Positions 32,065 to 42,012 are shown, numbered from the stretch's first letter. The stretch: 64,000 nucleotides of DNA from Nocardioides currus (GCF_003057875.1 NZ_PYXZ01000001.1:868001-932000); one strand, 5' to 3'. Translations and numbers: made by a program. Notes: generated by a model not told the origin, from the sequence alone.

Positions 32065-35000
32065 TTACCGCGTCCGCCGCAGCAGCGCTCCCGCGTGCGG
32101 GGGCAGCGCCAGCCCGTCGGCGGCCACCGTCGCCCCGGCCGGGGTCGCGAAGAGCACCTCGTGCTCGCCCGCCAGCGGCACCTCGGCCGGCTCGCTGCCG
32201 ACGTTGACGACGACACTGACCGACCCGCGGCGCATCACCAGCGTGCGCGCCTCCTCGTCGACGTCCACCTCGACGCGACGCAGGTCGGGGTCCGTGAGCT
32301 CCGGGACCTCACGGCGCAGCGTCGCGAGGCGGCGGTAGACGTCGAGCAGCACGGCGTGGCGCCCGGTGCCGACCTCGTCCCACGCGAGCTTGGACCGGTC
32401 GTACGTCGCCGGGTCCTGCGGGTCCGGGACCACGGCCGGGTCCCAGCCCATCCGCTCGAACTCGCTCAGGCGTCCGGTGGCCGTCGCCTCGCCCAGGTCG
32501 GGCTCGGGGTGGGAGGTGAAGAACGCGAACGGCGTGGAGGCCGCCCACTCCTCGCCCTGGAAGAGCATCGGCGTGAAGGGGGACGCCAGCGTGAGGAGCG
32601 CGGCGCAGGCGAGCTGGTCGTCGTCGAGGGCCTCGGTGACCCGGTCGCCGCGGGCGCGGTTGCCGATCTGGTCGTGGTTCTGGCTCGCCACCACGAGCCG
32701 CCACCCGGGCATCCTCTCCACGTCGACCGGCACGCCGTGCTGGCGGTTGCGGAACGAGCTGAACGTGCCGTCGTGGAAGAACCCGCGGGTCAGCACCTTG
32801 CCCAGCGCGGACAGGGGCTCGAAGTCGGCGTAGTAGCCGTCGGTCTCCCCGGTCAGGGCGACGTGCACGGCGTGGTGGAAGTCGTCGCTCCACTGGGCGT
32901 CGAGCCCGTAGCCGCCGGCCTCGCGCGGCGTCACGAGGTGCGGGTCGTTGAGGTCCGACTCCGCGATCAGGGTCAGCGGTCGCCGCTGGTGGGCGGAGAG
33001 GGCGGCCACCTCGGTGGCCATCTCCTCCAGGAGGTGGACCGGGGACTCGTCGGAGAGGGCGTGCACCGCGTCGAGCCGCAGCCCGTCGACGTGCATGTCG
33101 GTGAACCACATGCGCACGCTGTCGAGGATCAGCCGCCGCACCTCGTGGCTGTCCTCCCCGTCGAGGTTGACCAGGTCGCCCCACGTGTTGGAACCCTGCT
33201 TGAGGTAGGGCCCGAAGACCGGCAGGTAGTTGCCCGACGGCCCGAGGTGGTTGTGCACGACGTCCTGGATGACCCCGAGGCCGGCCGCGTGGCAGCCGTC
33301 GACAAAGCGCTGGTAGGCCGCGGGACCGCCGTACTGCTCGTGCACGGCCGACCACAGGACGCCGTCGTAGCCCCAGTTGTGGGTGCCGTTGAACGCGTTG
33401 ACCGGCATCAGCTCGACGAGGTCCACGCCGATCGAGCGCAGGTGGTCGAGCTTGCCGAGCGCGGCGTCGAGCGTGCCCTCGGGGGTGAAGGTGCCGACGT
33501 GGAGCTCGTAGATCACCGATCCCCCGAGCTGGCGCCCGGTCCAGTCGTCGTCGCTCCACGCGTGGGCGGTGGCGTCGAAGGTGCGGGAGAGGCCGTGCAC
33601 CCCGTCGGGCTGGCGGCGCGAGCGCGGGTCGGGCAGCGGCGTCTCGGAGTCGTCGACGAGGTAGCCGTAGTCGACCTCGCCGGTGGGCACCGGTCCCTCC
33701 GGCGTCCACCAGTCGTCGGCGCGGCGCGTCATCGGCACCCGCTTGCCGCCAACCTGGAGGGTCAGCGACGTGGCGCGCGGAGCCCAGACGTCGAAGCGGT
33801 CGTGGACCGCCTCCAGCGGCGCCGAGCTCCGCAGGAGCAGCGCGGCGGGCAGGTCGGCGAGCACGTCGCCGACAGGGGCGTCGCCGGAGAACGGCCGGCC
33901 GGAGACGGCGTCGACCCACTCGCCGGCCGGCAGGGCGACGGTGGTCTCGCCCCAGCCGCCGCGCGCGGCGAGACCGAGCGGGAGGCGGGTGGCCACGGTC
34001 ACGGCACCACCGCGGTCGAACGCGACCGCGTGCTCGCTCGCCTCGCCGGTGACCTCGACGGGGGCGTAGGACTCGAAGAGCTCCGGCCGGTCGCGACGGG
34101 CCAGCAGGCCGGCGCGGGTGAGCAGCAGCTTGGCCGCCCCCGGGTCGTCGACGCCGCCGGCCAGCCCCGGCCGGGCGCCGCCCGCGACCTCGTCGAGCAG
34201 GCTGCGGCGTACGTCGAAGTCGACCGGTCGCCGGTTGTCGGGGTCGACCAGGCTCTGCTCCCACAGCTCACTGCCCTGGTAGACGTCGGGCACGCCGGGC
34301 ATCGTGATCGCGAGGAGCTTGGCGCCCAGGGCGTTGCTCCAGCCCGCCTCGGCGACGGCAGCGAGCACCTCGTCGACGACGGCGCGCACGTCGGGGCGGT
34401 CGAGCGCCGCGTCGACCGCCGCGTGCACGGCCGCCTCGTAGTCCTCGTCGGGTGCGGTCCAGGTCGTGCGGTCGCCGGCCTCGCGCATCGCCTTCTCGGC
34501 GTATCCGTGCAGCCGCTCGCGCCAGTCGCCGTCGAGGCCGGACGCGGGCCAGGCGCCCACGATCGCCTGCCAGAGCAGGTTGCCGAAGCCGGCGTCGGGC
34601 AGCGGGACGAGGTCCAGCAGCCGGTCGAGGGCGTCGGCCCAGAGGTCGGGCACCTCGGCCAGCGCCGTGATCCGGGCGCGGACGTCCTCGCCGCGCTTGG
34701 TGTCGTGGGTCGACAGCGCCGTCATCGCGTGCGGCCAGTCGCGCTGGCGGGCAGACATGGCGTCGTGCCAGTCGTCGAGGGTGATGCTGAAGACGGACGG
34801 GTCGGCGCCGACCTCGTTGAGCGACGTGAGCCGCGACCAACGGTAGAACGAGCAGTCCTCAACGCCCTTCGCCATCACCATGCCCGAGGTCTGCTGGAAG
34901 CGGAGGGCGGGCGGCTGCTGCGGGTCCGACAGCACCGGCTGGAGCACGTCGAGGGTGGTGGCCAGGTCGGGACGCAGCTCGCGGGCGAGGGCGAACGCCT

Positions 35001-36174
35001 CGTCGAGGTGCTCACGCCCGCCGGGCAGGTAGGAGCGGTAGACCGGGAAGCAGGCGACGAGCTCGCCGACCGCGTCCTCGGTGTCAGCAGGCGCGTCCGG
35101 GATCGCGACCCGCAGCTCGCGCCCGATGCGCAGCACCTCCGAGCGCAGGATGCCGTCGGCCACGGCGCGCTTGTTGTCGTGGACCATCGCGGCCCAGTCG
35201 ACGGGCCCGCCTCGCAGCCGCTCGTCGAGGGCGCCGAGCGCCTCGGCCGCCGTGGGGTCGGTGAGGACGCGGTCGACCAGCGCCATGGCGTCGTAGCCCG
35301 TGGTGCCCGAGGTGGGCCAGTCCGACGGGAGCTCCTCACCGGGCTCCAGGATCTTCTCGACGAGGACGTAGGCGTCGCCGGTCAGGTCGGCGAGGTCGCG
35401 GAGGTAGCCCTCCGGGTCCCGGAGCCCGTCGGGGTGATCGACGCGGAGGCCGTCGACGAGGCCCTCGCTGAACCAGCGGGCGATCTCGTCGTGCGAGCGG
35501 TCGAACCACTCGCGGTCCTCCACCCGGATCGCCGCGAGGCTGTTGACGGCGAAGAAGCGGCGGTAGTTGAGGCCGGCGTCGGCGAGGCGCCACGAGACCA
35601 GCTCGTAGTGCTGGCGGCGGTGCACCTCGTCGGCGTCGGCCCCGCCGTCGTGGAAGTCGTCGGCGCTGCCGGGAGCCAGCGGGAAGGCGTGGTCGTGGTA
35701 GAGCAGCTGGCCGGCCTCGACCGACAGGTGCGCGATGGCGCCGCCGTCGAGCAGGTCGTCGTCGCCGACCACCGGGATGCGCACCCGACCGCCCCCCGCG
35801 GCCCAGTCGATGTCGAACGCGTCGGCGAAGTCGGAGGCCTGGCCGTGGGTCAGCACCGACCACCACCACGCGTTGTCGCTGGCGGAGGCGACCCCCACGT
35901 GGTTGGGCACGATGTCGACGAGCACGCCCATCCCGAGCCGGTGCGCCTCGGCCGAGACCGCCGACAGCCCGGACACCCCGCCCCTGGCCGCGTCGATGCG
36001 GCCGTGGTCGGAGACGTCGTAGCCGTGGTTGCTGTGCGCCTCGGCCGCGAGCAGCGGCGAGAGGTAGACCCAGTCCACGCCCAGGTCGTGGAGGTAGGGC
36101 AGCACGTGCGCCGCCGCGTGCAGGTCGAAGTCCTCGGTGATCTGGAGCCGGTAGGTGCTGACGGGCGTGCGCAT
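32065..36174 (-). CDS. treYZ: Fused maltooligosyltrehalose synthase - trehalohydrolase (TreY-TreZ)
   Basis: A 1369-residue fusion. Residues 1 to about 780 are TreY ([58 protein letters not shown] near 240; [12 protein letters not shown]), which isomerises the reducing end of maltodextrin to a trehalose unit. From about 788 ([18 protein letters not shown]) to the end it is TreZ ([54 protein letters not shown]), which releases trehalose. The two are normally separate proteins of about 750 and 580 residues. The join is a short linker with no stop. It follows glgX by 30 bp, completing glycogen-to-trehalose (TreX-Y-Z). The ATG is at 36172-36174. Confidence 0.95.
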   Translation of the reverse strand: MRTPVSTYRLQITEDFDLHAAAHVLPYLHDLGVDWVYLSPLLAAEAHSNHGYDVSDHGRIDAARGGVSGLSAVSAEAHRLGMGVLVDIVPNHVGVASASDNAWWWSVLTHGQASDFADAFDIDWAAGGGRVRIPVVGDDDLLDGGAIAHLSVEAGQLLYHDHAFPLAPGSADDFHDGGADADEVHRRQHYELVSWRLADAGLNYRRFFAVNSLAAIRVEDREWFDRSHDEIARWFSEGLVDGLRVDHPDGLRDPEGYLRDLADLTGDAYVLVEKILEPGEELPSDWPTSGTTGYDAMALVDRVLTDPTAAEALGALDERLRGGPVDWAAMVHDNKRAVADGILRSEVLRIGRELRVAIPDAPADTEDAVGELVACFPVYRSYLPGGREHLDEAFALARELRPDLATTLDVLQPVLSDPQQPPALRFQQTSGMVMAKGVEDCSFYRWSRLTSLNEVGADPSVFSITLDDWHDAMSARQRDWPHAMTALSTHDTKRGEDVRARITALAEVPDLWADALDRLLDLVPLPDAGFGNLLWQAIVGAWPASGLDGDWRERLHGYAEKAMREAGDRTTWTAPDEDYEAAVHAAVDAALDRPDVRAVVDEVLAAVAEAGWSNALGAKLLAITMPGVPDVYQGSELWEQSLVDPDNRRPVDFDVRRSLLDEVAGGARPGLAGGVDDPGAAKLLLTRAGLLARRDRPELFESYAPVEVTGEASEHAVAFDRGGAVTVATRLPLGLAARGGWGETTVALPAGEWVDAVSGRPFSGDAPVGDVLADLPAALLLRSSAPLEAVHDRFDVWAPRATSLTLQVGGKRVPMTRRADDWWTPEGPVPTGEVDYGYLVDDSETPLPDPRSRRQPDGVHGLSRTFDATAHAWSDDDWTGRQLGGSVIYELHVGTFTPEGTLDAALGKLDHLRSIGVDLVELMPVNAFNGTHNWGYDGVLWSAVHEQYGGPAAYQRFVDGCHAAGLGVIQDVVHNHLGPSGNYLPVFGPYLKQGSNTWGDLVNLDGEDSHEVRRLILDSVRMWFTDMHVDGLRLDAVHALSDESPVHLLEEMATEVAALSAHQRRPLTLIAESDLNDPHLVTPREAGGYGLDAQWSDDFHHAVHVALTGETDGYYADFEPLSALGKVLTRGFFHDGTFSSFRNRQHGVPVDVERMPGWRLVVASQNHDQIGNRARGDRVTEALDDDQLACAALLTLASPFTPMLFQGEEWAASTPFAFFTSHPEPDLGEATATGRLSEFERMGWDPAVVPDPQDPATYDRSKLAWDEVGTGRHAVLLDVYRRLATLRREVPELTDPDLRRVEVDVDEEARTLVMRRGSVSVVVNVGSEPAEVPLAGEHEVLFATPAGATVAADGLALPPHAGALLRRTR

Positions 36175-36204
36175 GGTGCCTCTCGCTGGTGGGTCGCGGG
36201 TCGG

Positions 36205-38427
36205 TCAGGTCTGCTCGCGCTGGTGACGCTGGTCGGCGGCCGGGGTCGCCTCCGCCTCGGTCGCGGCGTCGGCCAGCGACGCCAGGGACGCGGCGACCGA
36301 GTGGTCGGGGCTCGCCTCGGGCTCGGCGTGCTCACGCAGCACGACGAGGCTGTGCGTGCCGAGGTCGAAGGTCGCGCCGGCGGTCAGCGTGCGGGCAGTG
36401 TCGGCCCCACCGCCGGTGTCGATGACCACGTCCCACGCAGCGGCGTACTCGTCGGTGGGCAGGCTCACCGTCGCGGGCCCGTCGGCGTTGAAGTAGAGCA
36501 GGAAGTGGTCGTCGGTGATGGTGCCCCCGCGGGCGTCCTTGCCGGCGATGCCGTCGCCGTTGAGGTACATCCCGATGGCCTTGGCGCCCTCGTCCCAGCC
36601 GTCGTCCTCCATCGGGGTGCCGTCGAGGGCGAGCCACACGATGTCGTTGAGGCGCTGGCCGTCACCGGTGCGCACGGTGTTGCCGGTGAAGAACCGCTTG
36701 CGGTGGAAGGTCGGGTGGCTCGCGCGGAGCTTGGCGACCGCGGCCGTGAACTCGATCAGCGGCTTGTCGGCACGGTCCCAGTGCACCCAGCTGATCTCGC
36801 TGTCCTGGGCGTAGGTGTTGTTGTTGCCGTCCTGCGTGCGGCTCAGCTCGTCGCCGTGCAGCAGCATCGGCACGCCCTGGCTCAGCAGCAGCGTGGCGAT
36901 GAAGTTGCGCTGCTCGCGGGCCCGCGCCTCGAGGATCTCCGGGTCGTCCGTCGGCCCCTCGACGCCGTGGTTCCAGGACCGGTTGTGGCTCTCGCCGTCG
37001 TTGTTGTCCTCGCCGTTGGCGTCGTTGTGCTTCTCGTTGTAGGACACGAGGTCGCGCAGGGTGAAGCCGTCGTGCGCGGTGACGAAGTTGATGGACGCGA
37101 ACGGGCGCCGTCCGGAGTGCTCGTAGAGGTCGGAGGAGCCCGAGAGCCGGGAGGCGAAGTCGCCCAGGGACGGCTCGCCGCGCCAGAAGTCGCGCACGGT
37201 GTCGCGGTAGTCGCCGTTCCACTCGGTCCACTGGGGCGGGAAGCCGCCGACCTGGTAGCCGCCCGGGCCGATGTCCCACGGCTCGGCGATCAGCTTGACC
37301 TGGCTGACGACCGGGTCCTGCTGCACCATCTCGAAGAAGGTCGAGAGCTTGTCGACGTCGTAGAACTCGCGGGCGAGGGTCGCGGCGAGGTCGAAGCGGA
37401 AGCCGTCGACGTGCATCTCGGTGACCCAGTAGCGCAGCGAGTCCATGATCAGCTGGACCGAGTGCGGGTGGCGGACGTTGAGGCTGTTGCCGGTGCCCGT
37501 GTAGTCCATGTAGTAGCGCTGGTCGTCCTCGACGAGGCGGTAGTAGGCCGGGTTGTCGATGCCCTTGAAGCTCAGCGTCGGCCCGAGGTGGTTGCCCTCG
37601 GCCGTGTGGTTGTAGACGACGTCGAGGATGACCTCGATGCCGGCGACGTGCATGGCCTTGACCATCGCCTTGAACTCCTGGACCTGCTGGCCCTGGTTGC
37701 TCGAGGCGTAGTCGGCGTGCGGGGCGAAGAAGCCGAGGGTGTTGTAGCCCCAGTAGTTGCGCAGCCCCTGGTCGAGGAGCGTGGAGTCCTGGACGAACTG
37801 GTGGACCGGCATCAGCTCGATCGCCGTGATGCCGAGCTTGGTGAGGTGGTCGGTGATGGCCGGGTGCGCGAGACCGGCGTAGGTCCCGCGCTGCTCCTCC
37901 GGCACGTCGGGGTGCAGCTGCGTGAGTCCCTTGACATGGGCCTCGTAGATGATCGACTCGTTGTAGGGGATGTTGAGCCGGCGGTCGCCCTCCCAGTCGA
38001 AGAACGGGTTGATCACGACGCCGTGGGTCATGTGGGCGGCCGAGTCGTCGTCGTTCCTGCTGTCCTCGTCGCCGAAGTCGTAGCCGAACAGTGACTGGTC
38101 CCAGTCGATCTCGCCCGCGGTCGCCTTGGCGTAGGGGTCGAGCAGCAGCTTGTTGGGGTTGCAGCGCAACCCCTGCGTCGGGTCCCACGGACCGTGGACG
38201 CGGTAGCCGTAGCGCTGGCCGGGCTGCACGGTCGGCAGGTAGCAGTGCCACACGTAGGCGTCGACCTCGGTGACCTCCAGGCGGGTCTCGGTCAGCTTCC
38301 CGCGGGGGCCGACGTCGAACAGGCACAGCTCGACGCGCTCGGCCACCTCGCTGAACAGCGCGAAGTTGGTGCCGCTGCCGTCGAACGTGGCGCCGAGCGG
38401 GTAGGGGGTTCCAGGCCAGATCTGCAC
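36205..38427 (-). CDS. glgX: Glycogen debranching enzyme GlgX/TreX
   Basis: A 740-residue GH13 isoamylase-type protein, of normal length. The N-terminal beta-sandwich starts MQIWPGTPYPLGATFDGSG and includes RYGYRVHGPWDP; the barrel has VILDVVYNHTAEGN near 275, DGFRFDLAATLAREF with the nucleophile near 350, LIAEPWDIGPGGYQVG with the acid/base, and FVTAHDGFTLRDLVSYNEKH near 450. It removes side branches from glycogen, yielding linear maltodextrins for TreYZ. It is first in the glgX-treYZ operon. The acidic/alanine-rich last 40 residues (PEASPDHSVAASLASLAD) extend beyond most homologues. The ATG is preceded by a CGAGGAGC ribosome site. Confidence 0.96.
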   Translation of the reverse strand: MQIWPGTPYPLGATFDGSGTNFALFSEVAERVELCLFDVGPRGKLTETRLEVTEVDAYVWHCYLPTVQPGQRYGYRVHGPWDPTQGLRCNPNKLLLDPYAKATAGEIDWDQSLFGYDFGDEDSRNDDDSAAHMTHGVVINPFFDWEGDRRLNIPYNESIIYEAHVKGLTQLHPDVPEEQRGTYAGLAHPAITDHLTKLGITAIELMPVHQFVQDSTLLDQGLRNYWGYNTLGFFAPHADYASSNQGQQVQEFKAMVKAMHVAGIEVILDVVYNHTAEGNHLGPTLSFKGIDNPAYYRLVEDDQRYYMDYTGTGNSLNVRHPHSVQLIMDSLRYWVTEMHVDGFRFDLAATLAREFYDVDKLSTFFEMVQQDPVVSQVKLIAEPWDIGPGGYQVGGFPPQWTEWNGDYRDTVRDFWRGEPSLGDFASRLSGSSDLYEHSGRRPFASINFVTAHDGFTLRDLVSYNEKHNDANGEDNNDGESHNRSWNHGVEGPTDDPEILEARAREQRNFIATLLLSQGVPMLLHGDELSRTQDGNNNTYAQDSEISWVHWDRADKPLIEFTAAVAKLRASHPTFHRKRFFTGNTVRTGDGQRLNDIVWLALDGTPMEDDGWDEGAKAIGMYLNGDGIAGKDARGGTITDDHFLLYFNADGPATVSLPTDEYAAAWDVVIDTGGGADTARTLTAGATFDLGTHSLVVLREHAEPEASPDHSVAASLASLADAATEAEATPAADQRHQREQT

Positions 38428-38497
38428 GGGGCTCCTCGGTTGTTGGATCGTTCCAAGACTACCTGTACCCGCGATCGGGTGACCCCACCCGCAGGGG

Positions 38498-39349
38498 TTA
38501 CAGACCGTTCTGGCTGAAGTGCTGGTAGTCCTTGGACTGGTTCCAGTCCCCGCCCCACTCCCACCCGATGCGCGCGAACGCCGCGACGACCGGCCCCGCG
38601 GGCACGATCATCCCGGGCCTCACGGCGTCGCGCCGGAGGTAGGAGCCGGCGAGCTCCGGCAGCACGACGTCGCCCTTGGCGTACGGGTTCTGGAAGGTGT
38701 TGACGTCGATGGCCAGGCCGTAGGCATGCTGGGAGAAGTACGTCGCCCCGGTGCTCGGTCGGCAGACGAACGACCCGGTCCCGTTGCCGTCGCCGGTGGC
38801 CGGGGCGTCCGGGTCGTAGGAGCGCACGATCCCGACCTGCTCCTGCGGGAACCGCTGGCGGTAGAGCGTGCGGAACACGCGGGCGATGTCGTCGGCGACG
38901 CTGCGGTGGACGAGCAGCTCGCCCGTGTGGCGCCGGGCGTCGAACCCCCAGAACACGAGCCGGACCCAGGCCAGGTCGGTCGCCGCGACCGGGCAGCCCT
39001 CCCGCCAGCTCGACCGGGCGACCACCGCGGCGGGCGCCGGCGAGACGACCTTCGCGGCGAACCCGCGCCCCGGCAGCGCTGGCACCGTGTCGGGCAGGGT
39101 CCACCGGCGGTGGCGCAGGGCCGGCGGCGTGGGGCGCACCTCGCCGTACCCGCTCGAGGTCGTCGGCAGCTCCCGGGCCCCGAGCCAGGCCGGGGGCCGT
39201 GAGCCGAAGCCGGTCGAGGCCTCGGTCAGGGTGCCGTCGGCGGGCGCGGTCCGCACGGTCCGCCCTGCCGGCGCGGCGGCGGCTCCGCCCCATCCGAGGA
39301 CCACGGACAGGACGAGGGCGACGGCGCTGAGCGGCGTACTCCTGATCAC
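38498..39349 (-). CDS. Secreted M15-family D-Ala-D-Ala carboxypeptidase/endolysin-like peptidase
   Basis: A 283-residue exported protein. It has a signal peptide to about residue 26 (LSAVALVLSVVLGWGGAAAA), a proline-rich spacer, then a C-terminal M15-type domain. The zinc motif SQHAYGLAIDVN near 208 (SxHxxGxAxD) is followed by FARIGWEWGGDW near 260 and SKDYQHFS with the last histidine. Family members cleave peptidoglycan stem peptides. GTG at 39349 has TAGCGT five bases upstream on its own strand, again a leaderless type. It is divergent from the acyl-CoA dehydrogenase gene across 50 bp. Confidence 0.85.
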   Translation of the reverse strand: MIRSTPLSAVALVLSVVLGWGGAAAAPAGRTVRTAPADGTLTEASTGFGSRPPAWLGARELPTTSSGYGEVRPTPPALRHRRWTLPDTVPALPGRGFAAKVVSPAPAAVVARSSWREGCPVAATDLAWVRLVFWGFDARRHTGELLVHRSVADDIARVFRTLYRQRFPQEQVGIVRSYDPDAPATGDGNGTGSFVCRPSTGATYFSQHAYGLAIDVNTFQNPYAKGDVVLPELAGSYLRRDAVRPGMIVPAGPVVAAFARIGWEWGGDWNQSKDYQHFSQNGL

Positions 39350-39387
39350 ACTGCACGCTAACTCGTCGCCCGAACAGAACTGGCGGG

Positions 39388-39393
39388 TAACAT
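39388..39393 (+). promoter_or_regulatory. Probable -10 box (TAACAT) of the acyl-CoA dehydrogenase gene
   Basis: TAACAT ends six bases before the ATG at 39400, and no Shine-Dalgarno is visible. A leaderless transcript is therefore likely. Confidence 0.55.
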
Positions 39394-39399
39394 AGCCGC

Positions 39400-40548
39400 A
39401 TGAGCCGTGAGATCTACGACGAGGACCACGAGGCGTTCCGCGCCTCCGTCAAGGAGTTCCTGGACCGCGAGGTCACCCCGCACCTGGACGACTACGCCGA
39501 GGGCCACGGCCTGTCGAGGGAGTTCTGGCTGGCCGCCGGCAAGCAGGGCTTCCTCGGCCTGGAGATCCCGGAGGAGTACGGCGGCTCCGAGGCCGGCGAC
39601 TACCGCTTCAACGCGGTGCTCACCGAGGAGCTGGCGAAGGTCAACATGACCCTGCCGTCCTGCGTCGGCATCCACGCCGACATCACCGTGCCCTACCTCG
39701 TGCACCTCACCAACGACGAGCAGCGCGCCCGCTGGCTGCCCAAGGCCGCGAGCGGCGAGATCCTGACCGCGATCGGCATGACGGAGCCCGGCGGCGGCTC
39801 CGACCTCGCCAACCTCAAGACCACCGCCGTGCGCGACGGCGACGACTGGGTCATCAACGGCTCCAAGACCTTCATCACCAACGGCGGCTCCGCCGACATC
39901 GTGCTGGTCGCCGCCCGCACCAGCCCGGAGAAGAAGGCCAAGGGCATCTCGCTGTTCGCCGTCGACACCACGCTGCCCGGCTTCTCCGTCGGGCGCGTGC
40001 TCGACAAGGTCGGCCAGGACGAGTCCGACACGGCCGAGCTCGCGTTCGAGGACGTCCGCGTCAGCAACGATGACCTCGTCGGTCCGCTCGACACCGGCTT
40101 CATCTCGATGATGCAGTTCCTGCCGCAGGAGCGCCTCGGCTCGGCGATCACCAACCTCGCGCACGCCGCGCAGATCCTCGAGGAGACGATCCAGTACGCC
40201 AAGGACCGCAAGGCCTTCGGCCAGCCGATCGGCAGCTTCCAGCACAACTCGTTCCTGATGGCCGAGCTCGTCACGCAGATCGAGGTGACGCAGGCCTACG
40301 TCGACCAGTGCGTCATGAAGCACACCCGCCAGGAGCTCACGGCGGTCGACGCCGCGAAGGCGAAGTGGTGGACCTCGCAGGTCCAGAACGAGGTCCTCGA
40401 CCACTGCGTCCAGCTGCACGGCGGCTACGGCTACATGAACGAGTACCGCGTGGCCCGCGCCTGGCGCGACGCCCGGGTCTCGAAGATCTGGGCCGGGTCC
40501 AACGAGATCATGAAGATGCTGATCGGGCGTGACCTCGGGTTCCAGTGA
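39400..40548 (+). CDS. Acyl-CoA dehydrogenase, long-chain type
   Basis: A 382-residue flavoprotein catalysing alpha,beta-dehydrogenation of acyl-CoA in beta-oxidation. Typical blocks are AIGMTEPGGGSDLANLKTTA near 127, INGSKTFITNGGSADIVLVA near 150, and QLHGGYGYMNEYRVARAWRD near 340. The C-terminal segment IWAGSNEIMKMLI lacks the medium-chain YEGT glutamate, whereas LPQERLGSAITNLAHAAQIL near 242 supplies the glutamate used by long-chain (LCAD-like) enzymes. No etfAB is adjacent. It overlaps the thpR start if that gene begins at GTG 40545. Confidence 0.93.
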   Translation: MSREIYDEDHEAFRASVKEFLDREVTPHLDDYAEGHGLSREFWLAAGKQGFLGLEIPEEYGGSEAGDYRFNAVLTEELAKVNMTLPSCVGIHADITVPYLVHLTNDEQRARWLPKAASGEILTAIGMTEPGGGSDLANLKTTAVRDGDDWVINGSKTFITNGGSADIVLVAARTSPEKKAKGISLFAVDTTLPGFSVGRVLDKVGQDESDTAELAFEDVRVSNDDLVGPLDTGFISMMQFLPQERLGSAITNLAHAAQILEETIQYAKDRKAFGQPIGSFQHNSFLMAELVTQIEVTQAYVDQCVMKHTRQELTAVDAAKAKWWTSQVQNEVLDHCVQLHGGYGYMNEYRVARAWRDARVSKIWAGSNEIMKMLIGRDLGFQ

Positions 40549-40559
40549 GCCCGGGTGCC

Positions 40560-41126
40560 ATGAGCCGGATGTTCGTGGCGGTGATCCCGCCGGAGGAGGC
40601 CGTCGAGGACCTCGACGACTTCCTGTCCGTACGTCGCAGCGCCGCCGCTGCCTCTGATGGACGCTGGCGGTGGGCGCCGTCCCACAGCTTCCACGTGACG
40701 CTCGCGTTCGCCGCGCACGTGCCCGAGCAGGCCTTCGAGTCGCTGTGCGAGCGGTTGGAGTCGGCGGCCGGGAAGCACGCGGCGTACGACACGAGGATCG
40801 TGGGTGGCGGCGCGTTCCCCGACCCCGACCGGGCGAAGGTGCTCGTCGCCGGGCTGGAGGGCTCGTTCGACGACCTCGCCGCGGCGTCTCGGCGTGCCGC
40901 GTCGACGGCGGGCGTCGCCGTCGACGGCCAGCGCTTCCGGGCGCATGTCACGCTCGCCCGCCTGGGTCGGCCCGCCAACGTGACGCGGTGGGTGCGGCTG
41001 CTCGACACCTACGCCGGACCGACGTGGCAGGTGTCCGAGATGGCGCTCGTCGAGTCGCACCTCGGCGAGGGGCCGCGGCGTGGTCCGCGGCACGAGGTGC
41101 GGGCGACGTTCCCGCTGTCTGCCTAG
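40560..41126 (+). CDS. thpR: RNA 2',3'-cyclic phosphodiesterase (2'-5' RNA ligase family)
   Basis: A 188-residue two-histidine phosphoesterase. The paired HxTx motifs are visible as HVTLAF near 45 and HVTLAR near 125. It begins RMFVAVIPPEEAVEDL, as ThpR proteins do. The enzyme opens 2',3'-cyclic phosphates on RNA ends and can ligate tRNA halves in vitro. The ATG at 40560 is used; GTG at 40545 would add five residues and give a 4-bp GTGA overlap with the acyl-CoA dehydrogenase gene, so the start is uncertain. A link to fatty-acid oxidation is not apparent. Confidence 0.88.
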   Translation: MSRMFVAVIPPEEAVEDLDDFLSVRRSAAAASDGRWRWAPSHSFHVTLAFAAHVPEQAFESLCERLESAAGKHAAYDTRIVGGGAFPDPDRAKVLVAGLEGSFDDLAAASRRAASTAGVAVDGQRFRAHVTLARLGRPANVTRWVRLLDTYAGPTWQVSEMALVESHLGEGPRRGPRHEVRATFPLSA

Positions 41127-41136
41127 CCTCACCTTC
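41118..41136. promoter_or_regulatory. Candidate IdeR/DtxR iron box upstream of the VIT gene
   Basis: The core TAGCCTCACCT matches 10 of 11 bases of the IdeR-box core TAGSCTAACCT; the full 19-mer matches at 12 positions. It spans the thpR stop codon and lies about 117 bp upstream of a VIT-family transporter gene, a sensible target for iron control. Confidence 0.35.
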
Positions 41137-41159
41137 GTTGCGGACGGCGCCGCGGCGGG

Positions 41160-41252
41160 GAAGGCTGGACGCGTGAACGAGCGCAGCGAGCGAACAAATC
41201 AGCACAGTGCCACCGGTGCCTCATGCGCGCGCGGAGCGAAGCGAGCACGTGC
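41160..41252. repeat. GAGCG-AGCGAG repeats with a start-codon-spanning inverted repeat
   Basis: The stretch has GAGCGCAGCGAGCGAAC near 41177 and, further on, CTCATGC (from 41220) facing GCATGAG (to 41257), with GGAGCGAAGCGAGC between. The right arm includes the VIT gene's ATG, so the hairpin could hide the start. The motif resembles the elements at 4042, 7224 and 57177. Confidence 0.5.
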
Positions 41253-41987
41253 ATGAGCCTCGAGATCGGAACGGACACGGACCCTCAGCACTGGCACGAG
41301 CAGGTGGACGCGGCGAGCGGCAACCGGCTCAACGCCCTCCGGGCGGCGGTGCTCGGCGCCAACGACGGCATCGTGTCGACCGCCGGCATCGTGATGGGTG
41401 TCGCCGGCGCGACCAGCGACCGGTCCGCCCTGCTGATCGCCGGCGTCGCCGGCCTGGTGGCGGGCGCGATGAGCATGGGGACGGGCGAGTACGTCTCGGT
41501 CAGCACCCAGCGCGACTCCGAGAAGTCGATCCTGCGCCTCGAGGCGCGCGAGCTCGAGGCGATGCCCGAGACCGAGGAGCGCGAGCTCGCGAGGATGTAC
41601 GAGGAGAAGGGGCTCGACGCCGAGCTCGCCACCCAGGTCGCCGCCCAGCTGACCGCGCACGACGCGCTCGGCGCCCACGCCGACATCGAGTTCGGGATCG
41701 ACCCGGACGACCTGACCAACCCGTGGCACGCCGCTTGGGCCTCGATGCTCTCGTTCACCCTCGGCTCCCTGCTGCCGCTCCTGTGCGTCGTGCTGGTCCC
41801 GGCGGGCGCGCGGATCGTCGTCACCGTGCTGACCGTCGTGGTCGCCCTCGCCCTCACCGGCTTCGTCAGCGCCCGGCTCAGCCTCAGCCCGCGGGTGCGC
41901 GCGATCGCCCGCAACGTGGCGGGCGGGCTCCTCGCGATGGGCGTGACCTATCTGATCGGCTCTCTCGTGGGGATGGGCGTCGGCTGA
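41253..41987 (+). CDS. VIT1/CCC1-family iron or manganese transporter
   Basis: A 244-residue membrane protein with five hydrophobic segments. The first contains LRAAVLGANDGIVSTAGIVM, the family signature; the second GVAGLVAGAMSMGTGEYVSV is another. A charged helical loop (EARELEAMPETEERELARMY EEKG) follows, and three C-terminal helices close the protein. VIT/CCC1 proteins move Fe2+ or Mn2+ out of the cytosol. The ATG at 41253 (MSLEIGTDTD) is preferred to an in-frame ATG 30 bp upstream inside the repeat. A possible IdeR box lies upstream and a perfect palindrome follows the stop. Confidence 0.9.
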   Translation: MSLEIGTDTDPQHWHEQVDAASGNRLNALRAAVLGANDGIVSTAGIVMGVAGATSDRSALLIAGVAGLVAGAMSMGTGEYVSVSTQRDSEKSILRLEARELEAMPETEERELARMYEEKGLDAELATQVAAQLTAHDALGAHADIEFGIDPDDLTNPWHAAWASMLSFTLGSLLPLLCVVLVPAGARIVVTVLTVVVALALTGFVSARLSLSPRVRAIARNVAGGLLAMGVTYLIGSLVGMGVG

Positions 41988-42012
41988 GCGGGGCTGGGTT
42001 CACGACCCGCCT

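Noticed and set aside
32095..38094. A 1999-codon open frame on the plus strand opposite treYZ and glgX
   Set aside because: It is antisense to two well-recognised enzymes. Its translation is rich in Val, Arg, Gly, Asp and His with no domain. Such mirror frames are routine in DNA of this GC content.
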